From Phoronis australis (Eukaryota; Phoronida; Phoronidae): 64,000 nt of DNA. The notes under the pieces are model-generated. The model saw only the letters and a list, made by a program, of their open reading frames with translations. It made no database searches and was not told the origin of the DNA. Below, one piece after another: positions 25,989 to 37,541 of the stretch. Where the stretch lies: NCBI GenBank assembly GCA_002633005.1, contig NMRA01000706.1, positions 110,820-174,819 on the forward strand. Reading direction: 5' to 3'. The translations under genes and the position numbers were made by a program. Each line of letters opens with the position of its first letter. Position 1 is the stretch's first letter.

Positions 25989-26403
25989 AGTTCTACCTGT
26001 GTACTCAAAATCGAAATACAGTAATTTGTTGATATTCTCAGATCTATACTTTTTGCTATTTCAAGATATTATAAGTTTCTATCATTCAATCATCTAGTAC
26101 AGTATAATTTACGTATATGTCCATCTAATACTAGCTTTCACTTGACGATCCCATAATCTAAGTTATAAGTTGAAATCTGAACTCGAAATCTCGAGTTTTT
26201 GCTCAAATTCTCGAAATTTTCTTCGAAGTTGTAGCTCGGACCTAGAGATCTTCGCATGCCAGCAAGGATTAGAAACTTTTCTACGTAACCAATTATGTCC
26301 TCCTGTTCTGTACATTAAACACATATCTAGGATAAAAGTAGACCAGACAATGTCAGAAATGAAAGCGCTCCTGTGGAGAGACCCTTAACGAAATGGACTG
26401 AAA

Positions 26404-26901
26404 ATGAGTGTAAAGACGAAGGCAGCAACAAAGAGGAGGACAGCGCCCACGACGGCAACGACGCAGCAGAGGCCAACCTCAAAGACCATGACACTGATGA
26501 CAACACTGACAGTGCTAGTAACATGGACTAAGACGACGACGCCGCCTTCAACACTTATGACGACTTTGGTCACCGACAAAGACCGCGAATCTACAAATAT
26601 TAACCACGAGTTTGACATGAAACGTCTGCCAAAGTTGACTATACCAAAAACGGCAACGTCGTCTACGACGATTTCACCACAGTGCGCCTATGACACCGGC
26701 GAAGCCAAGGATGACAACGCCGACGACACTGCAACTGCCAGCACTGTCATCGCTATCCTTCATCATAATTTTATCGTCGTGATTGCAGTCATCGTCATCA
26801 CAATAATCATCATCATCACTATCACCATATCACATCGAAACAAACAGAAATCAAAACTTGCAGAGCAAGATATAAGAAGGCGAGGCATGACTAGTCAATA
26901 A
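26404..26901 (+). CDS. Thr-rich ORF with one hydrophobic segment, doubtful (165 codons)
   Basis: ATG-started frame. Residues 1-115 are rich in Thr, Lys and Asp; about residues 118-145 are almost wholly Ile/Val/Thr and would span a membrane; a basic tail (HRNKQKSK) follows. The first part is an imperfect ACG/GAC repeat and the hydrophobic part an ATC repeat, so the pattern may come from microsatellite drift. Another frame is Asp/Glu-rich but broken by stops. No homology recognised. Confidence 0.25.
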   Translation: MSVKTKAATKRRTAPTTATTQQRPTSKTMTLMTTLTVLVTWTKTTTPPSTLMTTLVTDKDRESTNINHEFDMKRLPKLTIPKTATSSTTISPQCAYDTGEAKDDNADDTATASTVIAILHHNFIVVIAVIVITIIIIITITISHRNKQKSKLAEQDIRRRGMTSQ

Positions 26902-27499
26902 AATAACGGTCATCAGGAAGTCTCGAATGACTTGAGCCAGGAAAGCTGTATGCAAAAACGTATTCCACTCTTCACTTAACTCTTCACAAACAAACTTCTA
27001 AGTTAGGTGGCTCATAACACAGGAAACCGATCAATAAAAAAACAGTTCTTTGAAAATCTCGAATAACTGAAGCACGATAAGTTATAGCGAGACGAGCTTG
27101 TCAAAGTTCCGTTAACTTTTGACAACAACTATCTATATACCGAATTTCAGACAAATCCGTTAATCAACAGCAGCAGACGTAGAGCTCCGCGAACCAAAAA
27201 TGTGAAACTGGCCCTCACATTGTCATCGTATGTCCAATTTCACTTCAAAACAGTAAATCGAGAGATGCAAAATTCTGCCTAAATTTCAGGTATCCGTGGT
27301 ACTGTTCTGGAACTCTGGGCTGCTACTGCAAGCACTCCACCAACTTAGAAGCATCTGTTCCTTAGTCACCAGTAAATATCGAATAACTCGAAAGTAATAA
27401 ATCGTTACAAGAAACAAATTTCACATTAAAAGTAGCGCTTGACCAGATCGATTCAAATACTCAGTTTCAGAAACATCCTTCAAAAGACGTCGAAGCTAT
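26902..27499. other. Spacer, nothing recognised
   Basis: AT-rich sequence with TCGAATAAC-type words that recall the neighbouring TCGAGTTC repeats; no gene or termini seen. Confidence 0.35.
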
Positions 27500-27880
27500 G
27501 GCACGAGAAATCAATAACAAGCAGTCATCCAAAAATCTCGATTAACCCGAGAGTCGTAGCGAGTAAAGAACGAGAGAATTCGAAAAATGGAAGCCATAAC
27601 ATTTTTTCGAGTTCGATCTCAACATAAAACAAAAGGGTCCAAAGTCTACCGTCCGAACTCGAAATCGAATTAATTTTCAAATTTTCTTTTCTACGTTTGT
27701 GCGAACTCAATATATAAGTCTATCAATCTGTATGCGAGTGTGATAGGGTCCAAGCAGATGAGATTTAAGCCCAAGTTTGCACTTGACCACTCCAGGATTC
27801 GAGATACAGATTTGAGTAAAAACTAGAGATTTTGAATAAAAATTCGAAATTTCGAGTTCTACCAATTCTTTTTCAGAAAT
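27500..27880. repeat. Further relic of the TCGAGTTC-rich family
   Basis: CCGAACTCGAAATCGAATTA, GTGCGAACTCAATATATAAG, TTTGCACTTGACCACTCCAG and AAATTTCGAGTTC blocks in family order. Ends not definable. Confidence 0.45.
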
Positions 27881-28707
27881 TTCTGACTTGACTTAAGTCT
27901 TGCACTGCAAGCCACTTTCCATGAAACATGTCCCTTCACGGCAGAGTAATATACTTGGCGAATGCATTCCGTCAAGTAAAAATTTCGATTTATTTTGCGA
28001 GCTACAAAGGTTAGATCCAGGTCCTAGAAGTGAAAGCTCTTCATCAGTACATGGTGAGGAAAAATTGTTTAGTCTGATCAAAGGTGATCATATCAAGCTA
28101 TCTGCTAGTACACTTTCTTTGGATTTGAGTTACTTTGAAACAAATGTAGGTGTTCGAGGAGGAAAAAAGCGATTCGCAGACCATGGAAAGCAGCGACTCG
28201 CCTTCACAAGCAGATCACTAACCCAAAAAATCTATATCCACAACTTCGTGAACTGTGTCTTGAGTACGCAATTCGTGACAAAACACCTGTTTCAGGAACG
28301 TCACTAGGTTTCTTGTTTTCGAGTCTATCGTTTTTTGAGTCATTTCTATCTAAATCCAAGATTAGCGTTTCGTTTTCCGTCCTCAAATTTGTGGTTGCGT
28401 TCCGCATGCTTTAGTTTCGACGTCGATTTAGTCAAAGTAAACGTGAAGAAACTTTTCAATCGTCTGAATCGACGTTTCACGAATGAATAAACTGAAGCCT
28501 ATAAGTAAACTTGCATGACTAGAGTAGAGTTTTATTACATTCTGGCTTCGAGAAAAAGTTTACACGGAATTGCTTTAAATATCGGTGTAACGTAGAACTG
28601 AATATGTGGCTATCGACTGGGCCGGGTATTATTTAAAGCTGCATTTGGCCATGTTCGGCTACTTAAAAACGAAAGTGAAAACAGATGTAATACTATACCA
28701 TACCTCC

Positions 28708-28850
28708 ATAGGTTTCGTTTCTAGCAAAAAACATCGAAACGATCAGCGAATCAACAAAACAGTGCAGTGTGGTTTCTTCAAGCCTAAAATTACGAGTCGG
28801 TTTAAGAATTCAAGATGCAGGGGCAAAATTCAGCTTGAAATACTACAACC
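28708..28850 (+). repeat. Dispersed 'KHRN' repeat, copy C
   Basis: AACATCGAAACGATCAGCGA, ATCAACAAAACAGTG, a CCTAAAATTACG block and GGGGCAAAATTCAGCTT match copies B and D. The open frame 28606-28911 runs through it (SKKHRNDQRINKTV) without other support. Confidence 0.5.
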
Positions 28851-28932
28851 GTATCCAATGGACTCAAACAAATTCTTAAGTCGTCACCATGTAGGTAAGG
28901 CATGGTCATAACCCCAGCGTACAACAACTTAC

Positions 28933-31900
28933 CCTCGGCTCACTCTTGATACAGCAACAGCAAATGCAGGCCGACACAATGGCCACGATTAACTGGACAA
29001 AAGCGAAGATGCCGGCCAGAGCAAATAGGATCCAGGTGGCGATGATGTAGGCGTCATTCTGAAACAGTAATCACTAAATCATTTATGGTCTATGTCTTTG
29101 TGACATTGGTTTAGCTAAGTTCCGGCCAATCAAACTATGTGACATAATTACCAAAGTAAAGGAGGAAGTCCCAGGTTAAACGTATCTACATGTAAATCAT
29201 GGTTTGAAAAGCCACAAGTAAGATGAAATAAACTTTAGTAGACCATAACGCGGCGGTTCACCAACAACGCATTCTATAAGTAAAACCTGATTTGCGACTA
29301 ATCGATGTGCATCCATGACGATTGTCGCAACAGTCGCAACAATTCTACCATTTCGCTCTTTGAGTTAAGCGTACCTGATTAAGGTATTGTACAGGTGTAG
29401 GACGTTATCCACAAGTCTGCATATTTAGTTAAATAAGCGAACGTTTGATTAAGAACCCTTGTTGCCATGAAGTTTGCCTCAACTTGTTCCTCACTGAGAG
29501 AAGTGACAGTTCCCACTTTCTTGAGAGCATAGTCAGAGCATAGAATGACACGCCGTGACAAATTCAGTGACTGTGCTTGATCTCAAGCAAAAGCGAATTG
29601 TCAGTTTGTTCGAAACTCCAAAATCACATCTAATTTGAACAAGGAACATCTTGAGACTAATTATGTAAAGGTAAATGGTCCACATTAAAAGTCGACGCTT
29701 GCCTGATTTTAATTCAAGCACATTTCAACTATCAGATAGTGGACCAGATATTATTGTTTACCGGCATTTTGAAGTGCACAAATTCGAAGATCTAAGACTA
29801 AATTTCAGTGAAATGGAACCGAATGCATTAGGGAAGACTACCAGGATCAATGGTTATCGAGGGTGCTTTAGGGTGTAAGGGGGTCTCCTAACAGTTCAGT
29901 TTATTCTTAAACGCAAATTGTGCGGGATATTCGTTGCATAAGCTTGTCTTATATGTGTGTGCGCGTGCGTGTATAAATGACTTACGTCTTACGCAAACTG
30001 ACAAATATGGTAGCACGGCTTGGATCAAGCCACGTGTGGAAGGTTATGAGCACCCTATGTTGTCAACTGCTCATTTACTACATAAGCCAACACTTGCTCA
30101 TGTTGCTCTTTGTGCAAAAGTAGTTCACATTTTGACAGCTACAACACGCAGTTAACGATCTATTTCGTGACATAAGCAGAGTGAATTTCTATCTTAGCGA
30201 TAGAGATGCATCCTGCGAGAAGAGTTTATCACTTCAGTAAGGATCATACAGAGTTGACTAACCGTCCTCTTCTCTAATGGTGCGAGTTCAGAAAAAAATA
30301 TTTTTTCTGATAATTAACTGTTTATTAGTCAACAGTGTTTTATTGAATGAGTTAAGGAACGTAAAGCTGACAGGCAAGCAAAAAGATAAAATTTCTTTCA
30401 TTCAAGGACAGTTTGCGACGATGGACCTTTTTGGGTGGACATGTTCGTGGGAATCATTTGCTCATCCCTTACAAAATCATGACAATTTAACGGCATTATG
30501 TTAGCAAAGAATCTGTAAAAGGCTGGGACATTAGCCTACATGGCATTAATGAGCACAGCAAGCTGTCCATCCACAACTCTATGGATGTCTAGCGAAAAGG
30601 CCTATGTTGCAGCAATATCGCAACGCTGCTGTTCTTACAACACAGGAAAGCTCGATACACAGTACACGGCGACATCTGCAGTTTGGTTGTGCTGGAAGAA
30701 TCTGCAAAGAGGCTGCGATTGGGATTCTCGTGAACTTAACGCGGACCAAGCTTTAGTAAATCTACCCATGCAACAATGGGACGTAGCCGAAACTGTCCTG
30801 AGCATGAGCTGAAACACAGGTGTTAACACGCCACAACTGCCTTTGTTGGTTGGCCCTCACGTAATTTAGAAGGTTACAAGACTCGCCGAATTCACACGAT
30901 CAATCGCCATATCAAATTAAAACGTTCATTGACAGGCATCGCCACAGGTAACAAAATCAAATTTTTACTTACAAAAGCTAACAATGAGTTGAGGTATACG
31001 AGAACGAAAGCTGAACAAGCTAGTAACTGCGCAGGCGCAAAAATGATGGCTCCCAGTAACGACAGAATTAGAAAACTAACTCTCTGAAAAATAAGAAAAT
31101 TAACAAGAATTAAAAATACTAATAGAAACTGTCAAAAGCACTTAGCCTTGAAGAGTTCTACAACTTTCTCCTGGAAAGCACACGCAGTTGCCCACAGATG
31201 AGTGTTTTATATAGTTTTCTCTAAGACGACTACGAATGTGCTTAGGACCTTCATGGATTGCAGTGCCGGGTACTCTTATGGCGTTCATGAAGATAAAAAT
31301 TATAGTTACATGTACACATTCTGTTCTTATACTTTAGTTAGTGTTCACGTGCATAAATGTGTCTGAAATTTTAAGATTAAAAAGCACACACTTACGAGGC
31401 ACTTGGGACGGGTAACGCATGCCCCTACTAAGCCGGTGATGAGGAACTGAAATTAAGAAACTAGGTTCATAAATTGTTAACCATTAATTCCGCCACCTAT
31501 CGGGAGGACATTGAAAGCAATATTTACGAGTTGTACAAATGTGTGGCAACCTACGCACATGTACACTGTTTACATGGATCATTAATCACATATTCTGTCT
31601 TTACAGATGTAGCTAGAGTTAATGTCTGTTGATCTTCCAAAAATTCTGCTATTTTTCAACCTTTAATAGGGCATGATTTTGAATTCGAAACTATGAAATT
31701 TTGAACTTTTGGTACAGCTAGTAGAGTAAGCCAATTTTTGTACTGTAACAGAATTAGTAGTTCGACACACCCAAGTATACATAACATTCTGCAAGCAAAG
31801 CAGAGAAGACCCATCCCTTAACTTGTTTTTCCATAAAATATTACTCAAAATTTGACCCTATCGAACATTTTCTCTTTAATTTTTCCATTAACTTACAAAT

Positions 31901-32442
31901 GTCATAGTCAGAGCAGAATCTTTTCGTTCACTGTACGTTTAGCCGCCGCATTTCTGACGGATGGGGGGAAATTTTCGAACGTGTAGACTCGCGAAAGTTT
32001 TTCTTAAATGCATTTCTCCAAAACTCACCCTAATGGCCAATCATGTGACTTTCAACATGAAAAATGACTAAAAATCCATTCTCCATTTTGAAAGTCATCT
32101 GACTCTTCACTCAACTGAGTTTCAGACGTTTGAAGTCAAGAGACACCTGTGAGGGAACATTTCAGAAGTTACAGGTAAGAGCTTACACGGTGTAATACTG
32201 GATGGGATAGGAAAACACCGGTAGCATACTGTACTTACCACCAATCCGCAGTATATTGGGGCTGTTAGAACAGGTATTATTGGCAAAACTATCCCATAGA
32301 GATTCATCGAGGTGGCATGAGGTCGGACCAGATGCAGAGCCAAGATGACGCCACCTGAGACAGCAGACAAACCTCCAAGGACAGCTTGTATACCGCCAGG
32401 TACTCGCAGCATCTTGAACGGAAATGTGTCGCTTGGATCCAT
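28933..32442 (-). CDS. MS4A/CD20-like four-transmembrane protein, exons 1-4 of coding region (C-terminus open)
   Basis: Four exons on the minus strand, all phase 0 and with GTAAGT donors: 32442-32239, 31446-31396, 31083-30973 and 29058-28933 (68, 17, 37 and 42 codons). The start ATG at 32442 has a strong context (ACCAAAATGG); the exon's splice acceptor is at 32456, so an upstream exon exists. Hydrophobic segments: GGIQAVLGGLSAVSGGVILA; GIVLPIIPVLTAPIYCGLVF running into LITGLVGACV; SFLILSLLGAIIFAPAQLL; and TWILFALAGIFAFVQLIVAI, ending in CICCCCIK. The spacing, the PIYCGLV|FLITGLVG join after TM2 and the cysteine cluster after TM4 fit the MS4A family, whose members sit in membranes and modulate receptor or channel signalling; tetraspanin and claudin signatures are absent. 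The fourth exon ends in an open frame, so a tail exon is missing (candidate at 17719-17874). Confidence 0.82.
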
Positions 32443-32456
32443 TTTGGTCACTACAC

Positions 32457-33767
32457 CTGTAATACATTAATCTTAGGAAGTCATGTCAACAGTAATTCAT
32501 AATTATATGGTGGTTATCAGATGCTTAAATGTACAAAAATTATACCTATGTTTTTAAATCTGAAAATGTTACACATACGGAAATGCATGCATACATACGT
32601 GCGTGCTTACTAACACCTGTATAGACATAGAATACACAAATATATATATATATATATACATAAACGCGTGTGCGTGCGTGCATGTGTGTGTGTCCGTGTG
32701 TTGATTATTTTTGGAAACGTTTATTACGGTTTTAGCACCAGATGTGTTTCTCAATTATATGGGAATGCAATCACTATTTTACCCCAATTTATCCTATTTA
32801 TTCATCAAATTCTACATATTAGTAATTTTATATTAATTTATTTTATTTATTGTCTTTTCAATCTAATTGTACATAGCTGTCCGTATTTTACTTCATGTAC
32901 ATGTAATTATTTCCGACTGGGCCCACTTGAAAGTCAGACGTGTATTCAGTGAAGTGGTCACCCAGTCTTTTAAAGAAGTTTAAATAAATAAATTAAATAA
33001 ATAAAACGTTAACGTGTTAATTATTGCTGACAATTGTTACAATTAATGTCCTTTATGAAATAAGGTTAAGGCTTTGAATGTTAATTCTAACTGATCGCCA
33101 AATGATCCCGTCAAGTGGATATTTCCAACCAAGCAAAAGTTTTTGATAACCCCTAATTTCTTTTAAAGCGATATGCCAAAATATCACGAAAAGCAAGGCG
33201 ACATACCCTATGGTGTAAGCCAAAGCCTAAGTTGTACTAGAGTTTACTTCGCCACACAGATTTGATGGAGTTCCCCAACAACATTCATACTAATAATCAA
33301 TCTGTACTTGTCTTAGAAATACGTGACTTTTTCTTTAGCCAAAAGCGGTTGTGATTCCCCTAATTACATGTAACTGTCCGCAATTGAAGTTGCTTCCACA
33401 CACCATGCATAGAATCCCTAAAATGAGTGTAACGGACAACGCCCGTAGCCGAGAACATCACATTCCTTGGTCAACGCTTGGTATTTGGTTCAAGTTACTG
33501 TCCACAGAGAGCGTCCACACCACAGCTGATTGCTCTTGCCTCGCCATCTCACTTACATGTAACTTTATACCCAGAAGGAATTCCCAAAAGCAAGCCGGTC
33601 ATATCACGTTCACTTCTACCAGTGCGGTAGGTTACCGATATTCCTAGCCGAAGTTGCTTTCACACCGCGTGTATAGAATTGTATAGAATCCTTGAAATGA
33701 GCTGGGAAGAGTTCAGTGTCTCGCGATTAAAAAAATTAGGGAAAATCACGTTATTGGCAATATCTCA
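32457..33767. other. Upstream region of MS4A-like gene with simple repeats
   Basis: (TA)n followed by (TG)n at about 32640-32700; a short imperfect repeat (GAAGTTGCTTYCACAC, then TATAGAAT) at about 33385 and 33645; a weak exon-like minus segment ending at 33552 (MTGLLLGI before a GTAAGT). No confirmed gene. Confidence 0.4.
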
Positions 33768-34190
33768 CTAATCTAGCGAATTCTTGCTTTTTAGCGAGGT
33801 CCTAGTCAGTTCAGAATATTTATCGCAGCTTAGAAGGAAATGGTATTCGTCTTTCACAACATGCATGTACACGTAGGGGCAGAAGGGACACACTCTGCTT
33901 GCCCTATCCAAATTCAAGTGTCTGCCTACTTCAACCATGAGACTGTGACTGGAACAACGAAAACGTGCCATGGCATAATTTGTGCACGGGGCATACTCAA
34001 AATAAATTTTCCACTTTGAATTCCTTTTTAACACAGTTTAGGATTACTCTCAACATTTTGTCTCCATCCTTGCAAATGAGAATCCCTTATTCGCTGAAAA
34101 GTATTTTTTAGCGATTTCAACGACTTGCTGTTTGTTATTTCTAGAGGACAAGTGGACGAGACGGTCTCGCCACCTGGTGACCAACGTAGT
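33768..34190 (-). pseudogene. LINE-like retrotransposon C-terminal relic
   Basis: The minus frame 34034-33768 contains MARFRCSSHSLMVEVGRHLN, RVCPFC and VKDEYHFLLSCDKYSEL, the Cys/His-bearing end typical of reverse-transcriptase ORFs of non-LTR elements. Upstream to 34190 the reading is broken by stops and begins at a CCAGGTGGCGAGACCGTCTC block shared with the relic at 55500. No catalytic reverse transcriptase remains. Confidence 0.65.
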
Positions 34191-35931
34191 GAATTAAACA
34201 ATACACGCGAGCGTTTTCAAGAGAACACAGTTGCATCTCTGCTAAATCCCGCCAAATCGTTATTTCCCACGGGAAATAATGGTATGGATTATTAACCGCT
34301 AGTTATTTACTGTCCAGGCCTGTATTGGGAGATAAATATATCTATGTTCAAATAATATGATTCTTGTTTCATTTAAAGACAAGAAATCAAGGATATGGAT
34401 AATGAGGTGATGTTTTACTTTTGCTGAAACAATCTACAAATAAAGAATCGTCTTAGGCTCATGCTCATCATTGCGGTTCTCCCCAAAATTGCAATTTCAG
34501 GAAATATTCAAATAATGGTTGACCTCTTTTATTGACTTACTTAACTACAAAATGTCAAAACGCGTCCATCGCATTTTGTCCCTTTTTCCTTGTACACATA
34601 TGAAGTGAACTGAAATCCAAACTGTAATTTCTTAAACAATCTGTATTGATAAGATAGAAAATGAACCAATACTTCCGTATACCCTACACCTTGTGTTTAT
34701 GTTACCTGTCAACAGCAACAGAATACAACTTGAGCAAATAAAAACTTCAACAATTTGTTTTCTGTGTAAATTCCCCTATCGCTTGTCTTTGTTCGATTCT
34801 ATTATTGAATAGGAAGAACATCTGAGCTGAAGGGGCAACAGACGTAAATGATAACGCATTATTATGTATTTCAGTAAACATTAGGATTGCAACATACCTA
34901 TTTTAGTGCTTACGTCATTTAAGGTTGTAATTGCACGATGTTTACATTCAGCTGATTTAAATACATCGGTTGACCTCACCTTAAATTGACCAATAAAGAA
35001 CCTGATATCAGAGGTGTACACCAAACTGAAATGCTGGCAGCGTCTTAGTTCGAGACTAAGTACGAAGAAAGACTTCAATCGTCCTCGAGGGTGTATTTTA
35101 TTGTGCAATTCCCTGCACTTGTTTGTAAATAATGGTGTTCCATCATGAATAATACGAACTAATCCATAGCTTTGATAGAGCAATTGAAACCGTTTCACTT
35201 GCAGTGCGTGCAAATTATCATAATCGTTTCCACAGTTATTAAGATCGATATTACTCATAAACCTTCTGACCAATACAACAGGGAGTTGGCCCGTCAGCAA
35301 AAACGTATTTCGTCTTCATAAAATCATCATGTCTCCATCGTCACTAGGGTTTTTGAGACGTTTGATGGCCACAGTGGAGGAATAAGTGCCCCTACATATG
35401 GTCATTGCTAGACCTCTCTGCTGGGTCTGAATCCTAGATGCGCGCCAGATGATTATCACTTAAACCAGTCTAACTGACAGACAATATGTGCTGGACAATG
35501 TTGTTCTTCTGAGAAGCCCATGGTAGCAAGAGAGCGAATGACAACCAAGATATATCGCGAAGGCGATTTCTGGTGATTTATTTGTAGTTATCAGTGTAAC
35601 ATTCGTTATCCTCATCATTATCGTCAGCGCCTTCAACATATTTTTCACACATTATCATCATCATCATCATCATCAGCAGCAGCATCACTATTAAGAAAAA
35701 CTGTATTACAACGATCATCCTTATGATCATCACAAGCGGTAGCACTACCGCTTTGTTACCTCAACGTTTGTGGCGACTTCCCCGTCAAGCGTATACCAGT
35801 CACAAAGGTCAAGGTTACAGTTCCCCATGAAGTGATCGTCCATCAAGTAGTATTTGAAACGCCGGCATTTGCCATGTTACTGATTGTGAAAGCCGAAGCG
35901 TGCGCCTCCCAGACAATAGATTTGCACTTAC
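34191..35931. other. Spacer with one unexplained ORF
   Basis: The minus frame 34881-35300 (139 codons) ends in a GTATGT donor in the phase needed by the exon at 32456, but it opens on a non-ATG codon and shows no domain. A (CAT)n run lies at about 35653-35680. Confidence 0.35.
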
Positions 35932-36003
35932 CATCCAGAAACAAGGAAGTATCACGAAGGCAATGGTATGCTCAGTAAGTTGGTGGGTGATATTAGGTAG
36001 TTA
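35932..36003 (-). CDS. Possible exon of a second MS4A-like gene (TM2 end)
   Basis: Open phase-0 segment ending in LTEHTIAFVILPCFWM before a GTAAGT donor. Length, hydrophobicity and position of the donor resemble the end of the exon at 32239 (GIVLPII...APIYCGLV). No partner exon is firmly seen; could be a relic. Confidence 0.25.
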
Positions 36004-36811
36004 TTATCTGTCAGAGTGCACTCGTAACTATGATAAACTGAACTTTCGAATGTTTGAACGGCTACTGAAAGGAATTGGTCTCCGAAGATGGTATATCTAA
36101 GTCTGCTGTCGATGTTGAGTAGTAAAGGCTTAGCATTACTATTGCATAGGCGGATTTAGGGAGGGGGGCAGGCGGACCCCCCCCCCTTGGCTGCCGGAAA
36201 AAATAACACAAAAATATAATAGCAAAACCGTAGGGAAATGTTGAGTTTATTAATTAACCCCGGTAATTGAACTTATACCGATGAAACAAGATTTAAATTT
36301 GTGAAGTTTTGGTGTTTGGGGCGGGGGGGATCGATCCAGTTTCAAGTGTCAAATTCAGAACACGGCTAAATATAGGCTCTCCCGCGGTATCTCAGGCGAC
36401 CGCCAGTGGCGCTGCGCACCACGACTCCGTTTCTGTCGTCTGCTCCACTGTGCAATGAAGATAATTTATTTCATTTTTTAAAGAAAATGGAACCTGAGCG
36501 ACGGTGAAAAAACAAAAACTGCAGGTTAGATGTAAATTTTATTCGAAGCCTTAGAGAATCACTCAGAAACTCACAATTTTGTCTTTGTCAAATTTTAACT
36601 TAAGACGAAAGCAATTCCGTCATTATTGCCAACACGAAAAACAGATTTGGTCTTTTAGGCATTTGAAGACTATTTTAAATACAAAAAATGTTAAAAACCC
36701 ATTGCAACAAATATAAAACATGTAATAAGCATTACAAAAAGAAGTAGGTTTCGCGCGCAAATGCTGTGGACCATAAACAAGTAAGTCTCTTAGTTTCGGA
36801 GTAGGAGTTAA

Positions 36812-36969
36812 AGGCGAAGGCAACCTTTTTCCATGTCAATTTGAGCTAAAATAAGGTTGGTTGGTTATCCTAGACATATTTTCCACTTAATTACAGCTTT
36901 TCGTAATTTTATAAATTACTCGTCCGCTACTCCGGAAGTGACGTTTTAGGAGGCAAGCGTTTCCCGCCA
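36812..36969 (+). repeat. Left terminal inverted repeat of copy 2
   Basis: Matches the reverse complement of 38349-38506 to TTTAGGAGGCAAGC and a little beyond. Confidence 0.9.
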
Positions 36970-37145
36970 CTTGGTTTTGCGTTGACTTTACCGTGCGAAT
37001 CTGTTCTATTCTACTTTTGTTTTGTGCTGTTTTTCAACAATTGTCGCCACCACTTTCCATCGGCGAGTATTCTGCGGCAAGATAGGTTAGTAGAGAACTC
37101 AACTACGTTGGATTTAGGGATTGTTTAGTGTGTTGTAAGCTGAAA

Positions 37146-37541
37146 ATGGCTGGAGTCGGTGACCCGTATCACAGTGACAGTAGTGTGAGTGACGGAGACC
37201 TTGTTCACAGCAGTGGTGACGAGGAATTTTTTCACGGACATTCAGTGGGTGGGTACATGTTTGAGCCCGAGTATAACGAGGCAGAGTACGCACAGGCACA
37301 GGCAGCTGTTGAGAGAAACGAGGCGGCTACTGAGGACAGACGTGGTGACACATCTTGGTGCAAATGCACTGTGTGCGTTGTTATGCCTACCTCAATGGAA
37401 TGCTTGTGCTGTTCAGAGTTCGGCGAGGCCAAGCCACTACTGGACATGGTTAAGTGGACCTCCGGCATACCACGGACAGAGGAACAACTGTCCCACTTGC
37501 CAGAGTGTCCCGCGACACACTCCCCATGGATGGTGACCTGA
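37146..37541 (+). CDS. P2X7 cytoplasmic (ballast) domain-like protein encoded by the transposon (131 aa)
   Basis: Starts at the ATG in GCTGAAAATGGC; an in-frame GTG 18 bases upstream is not a credible start. The N-terminal ~68 residues are acidic and Tyr/Ser/Glu-rich. Residues 71-89 read WCKCTVCVVMPTSMECLCC: cysteines 72, 74, 77, 86, 88 and 89 around MPT match the zinc-binding knot of the P2X7 receptor ballast domain and of stand-alone P2X7-like proteins common in invertebrates. No P2X channel part exists. After residue ~100 the family's C-terminal half is missing; the end (EEQLSHLPEC to SPWMVT) is antisense of the transposase zinc ribbon. The gene converges on the transposase gene. Function is unknown; an accessory role in transposition is inference. 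Confidence 0.8.
   Translation: MAGVGDPYHSDSSVSDGDLVHSSGDEEFFHGHSVGGYMFEPEYNEAEYAQAQAAVERNEAATEDRRGDTSWCKCTVCVVMPTSMECLCCSEFGEAKPLLDMVKWTSGIPRTEEQLSHLPECPATHSPWMVT

Noticed and set aside
29379-29561. Protein-like minus frame (SLSEEQVEANFM and following)
   Set aside because: No ATG context, splice sites or family recognised; probably chance inside an intron.
30540-30812. 90-codon ATG frame on the plus strand (and its antisense)
   Set aside because: Lies in an intron of the MS4A-like gene, no recognised domain; another frame is equally protein-like but has stops.
34881-35300. 139-codon minus frame ending in a phase-1 donor that would fit the exon at 32456
   Set aside because: No ATG start at a plausible place, no domain, and the ATG at 32442 already has a strong context.
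35653-35690. CAT/CAG run as part of a coding repeat
   Set aside because: Simple microsatellite with no surrounding frame.
37128-37145. Upstream extension of the P2X7-like frame
   Set aside because: Opens on GTG; the ATG at 37146 is the first credible start.
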